Assembly: GCF_028771845.1 (NCBI RefSeq)
Contig: NZ_CP118270.1
Span: 3,038,001 to 3,102,000 of the forward strand
Length of the DNA: 64,000 nt
DNA from: Paenibacillus marchantiae
GTDB lineage: Bacteria > Bacillota > Bacilli > Paenibacillales > Paenibacillaceae
Direction: 5' to 3'
The notes under the pieces: model-generated
The model's input: the letters and a program-made list of their open reading frames with translations, nothing else
What the model was told of the DNA's origin: nothing
Database searches by the model: none
Position numbers and translations under genes: made by a program
Shown: positions 62,294 through 64,000 of the stretch, one piece after another
How the letters are laid out: the number at the start of each line of letters is the position of its first letter
Position numbering within the stretch: the first letter of the stretch is position 1

Positions 62294-63271
62294 ATGAAAA
62301 CAAGAAGACTTGGGAAGACGGAATTGGAAGTACCTGTACTGAGCTTTGGAGCATCCTCTCTAGGTTCAGTATTTCGTGATATTGACCGAGGTGAGGGTGT
62401 TCGTACGGTTCACGCCGCTGTAGATGCAGGGATGAACTATATAGATGTTTCGCCCTATTATGGATTAACGAAGGCTGAATCGGTGCTTGGAGAAGCCATC
62501 CGTAGTTTGCCACGTAGCTCGTTTACGTTGTCGACCAAGGCTGGACGTTATGGGGAGAATGCATTTGATTTTTCGCGTAAGCGGATACATGATAGTGTAC
62601 AAGAGAGTCTGGATCGACTGCATACCGATTATATCGACATCCTGTTCTTGCATGACATCGAGTTTGTCCCGGCCGATATTATTATTGAAGAAGCTTTCCC
62701 AACCTTACTCCGCCTAAAGGAGCAGGGAGTCATTCGCCATGCAGGGATTTGTGGCTTACCGCTGCCGTTATTCGAAACAGTGTTGCCACAGATTGATGCT
62801 GACGCTATCATTTCCTACTGCCATTATGCATTAAATGATACTTCACTACTGTCCTTGCTGCCCCTTTTGGAAAATAAAGAAGTTGGCCTTGTGAATGCTT
62901 CGCCTCTTTCTATGGGCTTGTTAAGCACAAGAGGAGCTCCTGCCTGGCACCCGGCAGATGATCGCGTGAAGCAGGTCTGCCTGCAAGCGGCGCGGTTCTG
63001 CGCGGAACAGGGCAGCGATATTGCGAAGCTTGCCGTGCAGTTTGCAACAGCCAATGAACGGATTCCAACGACACTGGTCAGCAGTGCAAGTGAACATAAT
63101 ATCCGCAACAATGCAGCCTGGATTGAGGAACCATTAGACCAGGAACTGTTATCGGAGGTGCTCCGAATCCTGGCTCCGGTTCATAATGAGAGCTGGGCCA
63201 GCGGCCGTCCTGAATATAACATTGAACATAACATAAAGTCACAAGCATCATCGAAGGGGGAACAGGAATGA
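62294..63271 (+). CDS. Aldo/keto reductase (L-galactose dehydrogenase-like)
   Basis: This 325-residue protein has RRLGKTELEVPVLSFGASSL, the catalytic Tyr in YIDVSPYYGLTKAESVLGEA, Lys in TLSTKAGRYG, His in ILFLHDIEFVP, and the cofactor end TTLVSSASEHNIRNN. It resembles the L-galactose/L-fucose dehydrogenase branch more than the gene at 13408-14388. Met 62294 after AAGGGG is preferred to 62273. It overlaps the next gene by four bases (ATGA), so it forms an operon with a zinc alcohol dehydrogenase and probably catalyses a step of the same sugar pathway. Confidence 0.85.
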   Translation: MKTRRLGKTELEVPVLSFGASSLGSVFRDIDRGEGVRTVHAAVDAGMNYIDVSPYYGLTKAESVLGEAIRSLPRSSFTLSTKAGRYGENAFDFSRKRIHDSVQESLDRLHTDYIDILFLHDIEFVPADIIIEEAFPTLLRLKEQGVIRHAGICGLPLPLFETVLPQIDADAIISYCHYALNDTSLLSLLPLLENKEVGLVNASPLSMGLLSTRGAPAWHPADDRVKQVCLQAARFCAEQGSDIAKLAVQFATANERIPTTLVSSASEHNIRNNAAWIEEPLDQELLSEVLRILAPVHNESWASGRPEYNIEHNIKSQASSKGEQE

Positions 63272-64000
63272 GAGCAGTTATATGTGAAGAAATAAATCGT
63301 TTGGCGTTGCGAGACATAGCTGAACCCGAAAGAACCGAGAATCAGGCGTTGGTTACTATCCGACGAATTGGTATCTGCGGCACAGATCTGCATGCATACA
63401 GAGGCAATCAGCCTTTTTTCACCTATCCTCGTGTATTGGGTCATGAGCTTGCAGGGATTATTGAAGACATCGGGGAGAATGAAGCGGGCCTGAAGAAGGG
63501 AGATCAGGTTAGTATTATTCCGTATTTGCATTGTGGGCATTGTATCGCCTGTCGATCAGGGAAAACGAATTGTTGTGTGTCCATGCAGGTGATGGGTGTG
63601 CACGTAGACGGAGGCATGAGAGAAAAAATCAGCGTGCCTGTCTCACATCTGCTCTCAGCAGAAGGTTTGACGCTGGATGAGACGGCAATGGTAGAACCAT
63701 TAAGCATTGGAGCCCATGCCGTCAGAAGAGCGGGAATCAAGTATGGTGAGCATGTGGTTGTGATTGGAGCTGGCCCCATTGGATTGGGTGTGATGGCATT
63801 TGCCAAACAGGCGGGGGCGCGTGTTATTGCCGTTGATCGTAATCTGGACAGACTGGAGCTTAGCCGGACTTGGGCTGGAGCGGATGACCTGGTACAGGCC
63901 AATGAACATTCTGTACAACAAGTGGCTGAAATTACGGGAGGCGACTATGCTACAGCTGTCTTCGATGCAACAGGTAACGTGAATTCGATGAATGAGGCGC
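63268..64000 (+). CDS. Zinc-dependent medium-chain alcohol dehydrogenase (partial)
   Basis: The gene runs off the window after 244 codons. Readable are the catalytic zinc ligands in GICGTDLHAYRG and LGHELAG, the structural zinc Cys cluster CGHCIACRSGKTNCC and the NAD(P)-binding VVVIGAGPIGLGVMAFAKQAGARVIAVD. It is like L-gulonate/L-galactonate 5-dehydrogenase or sorbitol dehydrogenase. ATG 63268 overlaps the stop of the aldo/keto reductase gene, so the two are co-transcribed. The C-terminal half is outside the window. Confidence 0.9.
   Translation, partial: MRAVICEEINRLALRDIAEPERTENQALVTIRRIGICGTDLHAYRGNQPFFTYPRVLGHELAGIIEDIGENEAGLKKGDQVSIIPYLHCGHCIACRSGKTNCCVSMQVMGVHVDGGMREKISVPVSHLLSAEGLTLDETAMVEPLSIGAHAVRRAGIKYGEHVVVIGAGPIGLGVMAFAKQAGARVIAVDRNLDRLELSRTWAGADDLVQANEHSVQQVAEITGGDYATAVFDATGNVNSMNEA

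Overview
The window reads as a chromosomal segment of a spore-forming Firmicute, most likely Paenibacillus. The basis is inference from gene families and gene order: infC-rpmI-rplT, ilvB-ilvN-ilvC-leuA, T-box pheS-pheT followed by a ZapA-domain gene and mutS2, S-box metA-metI-metC, spore-coat CotF-like genes, a Spo0E-like phosphatase, a sporulation-type histidine kinase, a PerR box, AGGAGG-type ribosome binding sites, tRNA genes and moderate GC. I see no phage, insertion sequence, CRISPR array or plasmid module. It is a core-genome region.

Layout. 1-860: tail of infC, rpmI, rplT and a terminator. 1-6.4 kb: a nucleoside-type ABC importer (BMP lipoprotein, double ATPase, two permeases). 6.5-7.4 kb: a small Sm/SH3-like protein with a Gly-Pro-Tyr/Phe tail and a reverse-strand GNAT acetyltransferase. 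7.5-15.7 kb: branched-chain amino acid synthesis, with a Leu(CTC) T-box, ilvB, ilvN, a structured leader, ilvC, leuA, an intervening reverse-strand aldo/keto reductase, and leuB; leuC and leuD are not here. 15.7-19 kb: a peroxiredoxin behind a perfect PerR box, a zinc-ribbon protein and a PAS histidine kinase. 19-26 kb: MoxR/DUF58/DUF4129 operon, a DRE-TIM aldolase-like protein and a membrane GGDEF-EAL protein. 26-28.6 kb: tRNA-Pro, tRNA-Gly, then an ABC-F ATPase behind a long attenuator-like leader.

28.6-39.1 kb: Phe(TTC) T-box, pheS, pheT, a giant ZapA-coiled-coil protein, two reverse-strand genes (CuA-type cupredoxin lipoprotein, YvlD-like membrane protein) and mutS2. 39.1-45.5 kb: DUF350 protein, a 26-residue membrane peptide, a zinc-ribbon protein, an MFS transporter, a frameshifted FAD oxidoreductase, two spore-coat-like genes and alaR-alaT. 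45.6-50.5 kb: Spo0E-like protein, a lipoprotein, a CobU-like enzyme, DedA protein, cobalamin adenosyltransferase, RluA-type pseudouridine synthase and a YusI-like ArsC/Spx-family protein. 50.6-56.5 kb: 5'-3' exonuclease, phosphodiester-glycosidase-domain protein, MOSC protein, ROK sugar kinase, HRDC protein and reverse-strand CorA. 56.5-64 kb: a strongly structured corA 5' leader, SAM-I riboswitch, metA-metI-metC, mqnC, an aldo/keto reductase and a truncated zinc alcohol dehydrogenase at the window edge.

The most notable feature is the density of RNA-level control: two T-boxes, one SAM-I riboswitch, and at least three structured leaders that match no family I recognise (ilvC, corA, the ArsC-like gene) plus an apparent uORF/terminator attenuator before the ABC-F gene. 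The most unusual proteins are the 906-residue ZapA fusion carrying eleven-residue repeats and the small Sm-like GPGY-tail protein. All assignments come from reading the sequence and family knowledge; no database search was run.
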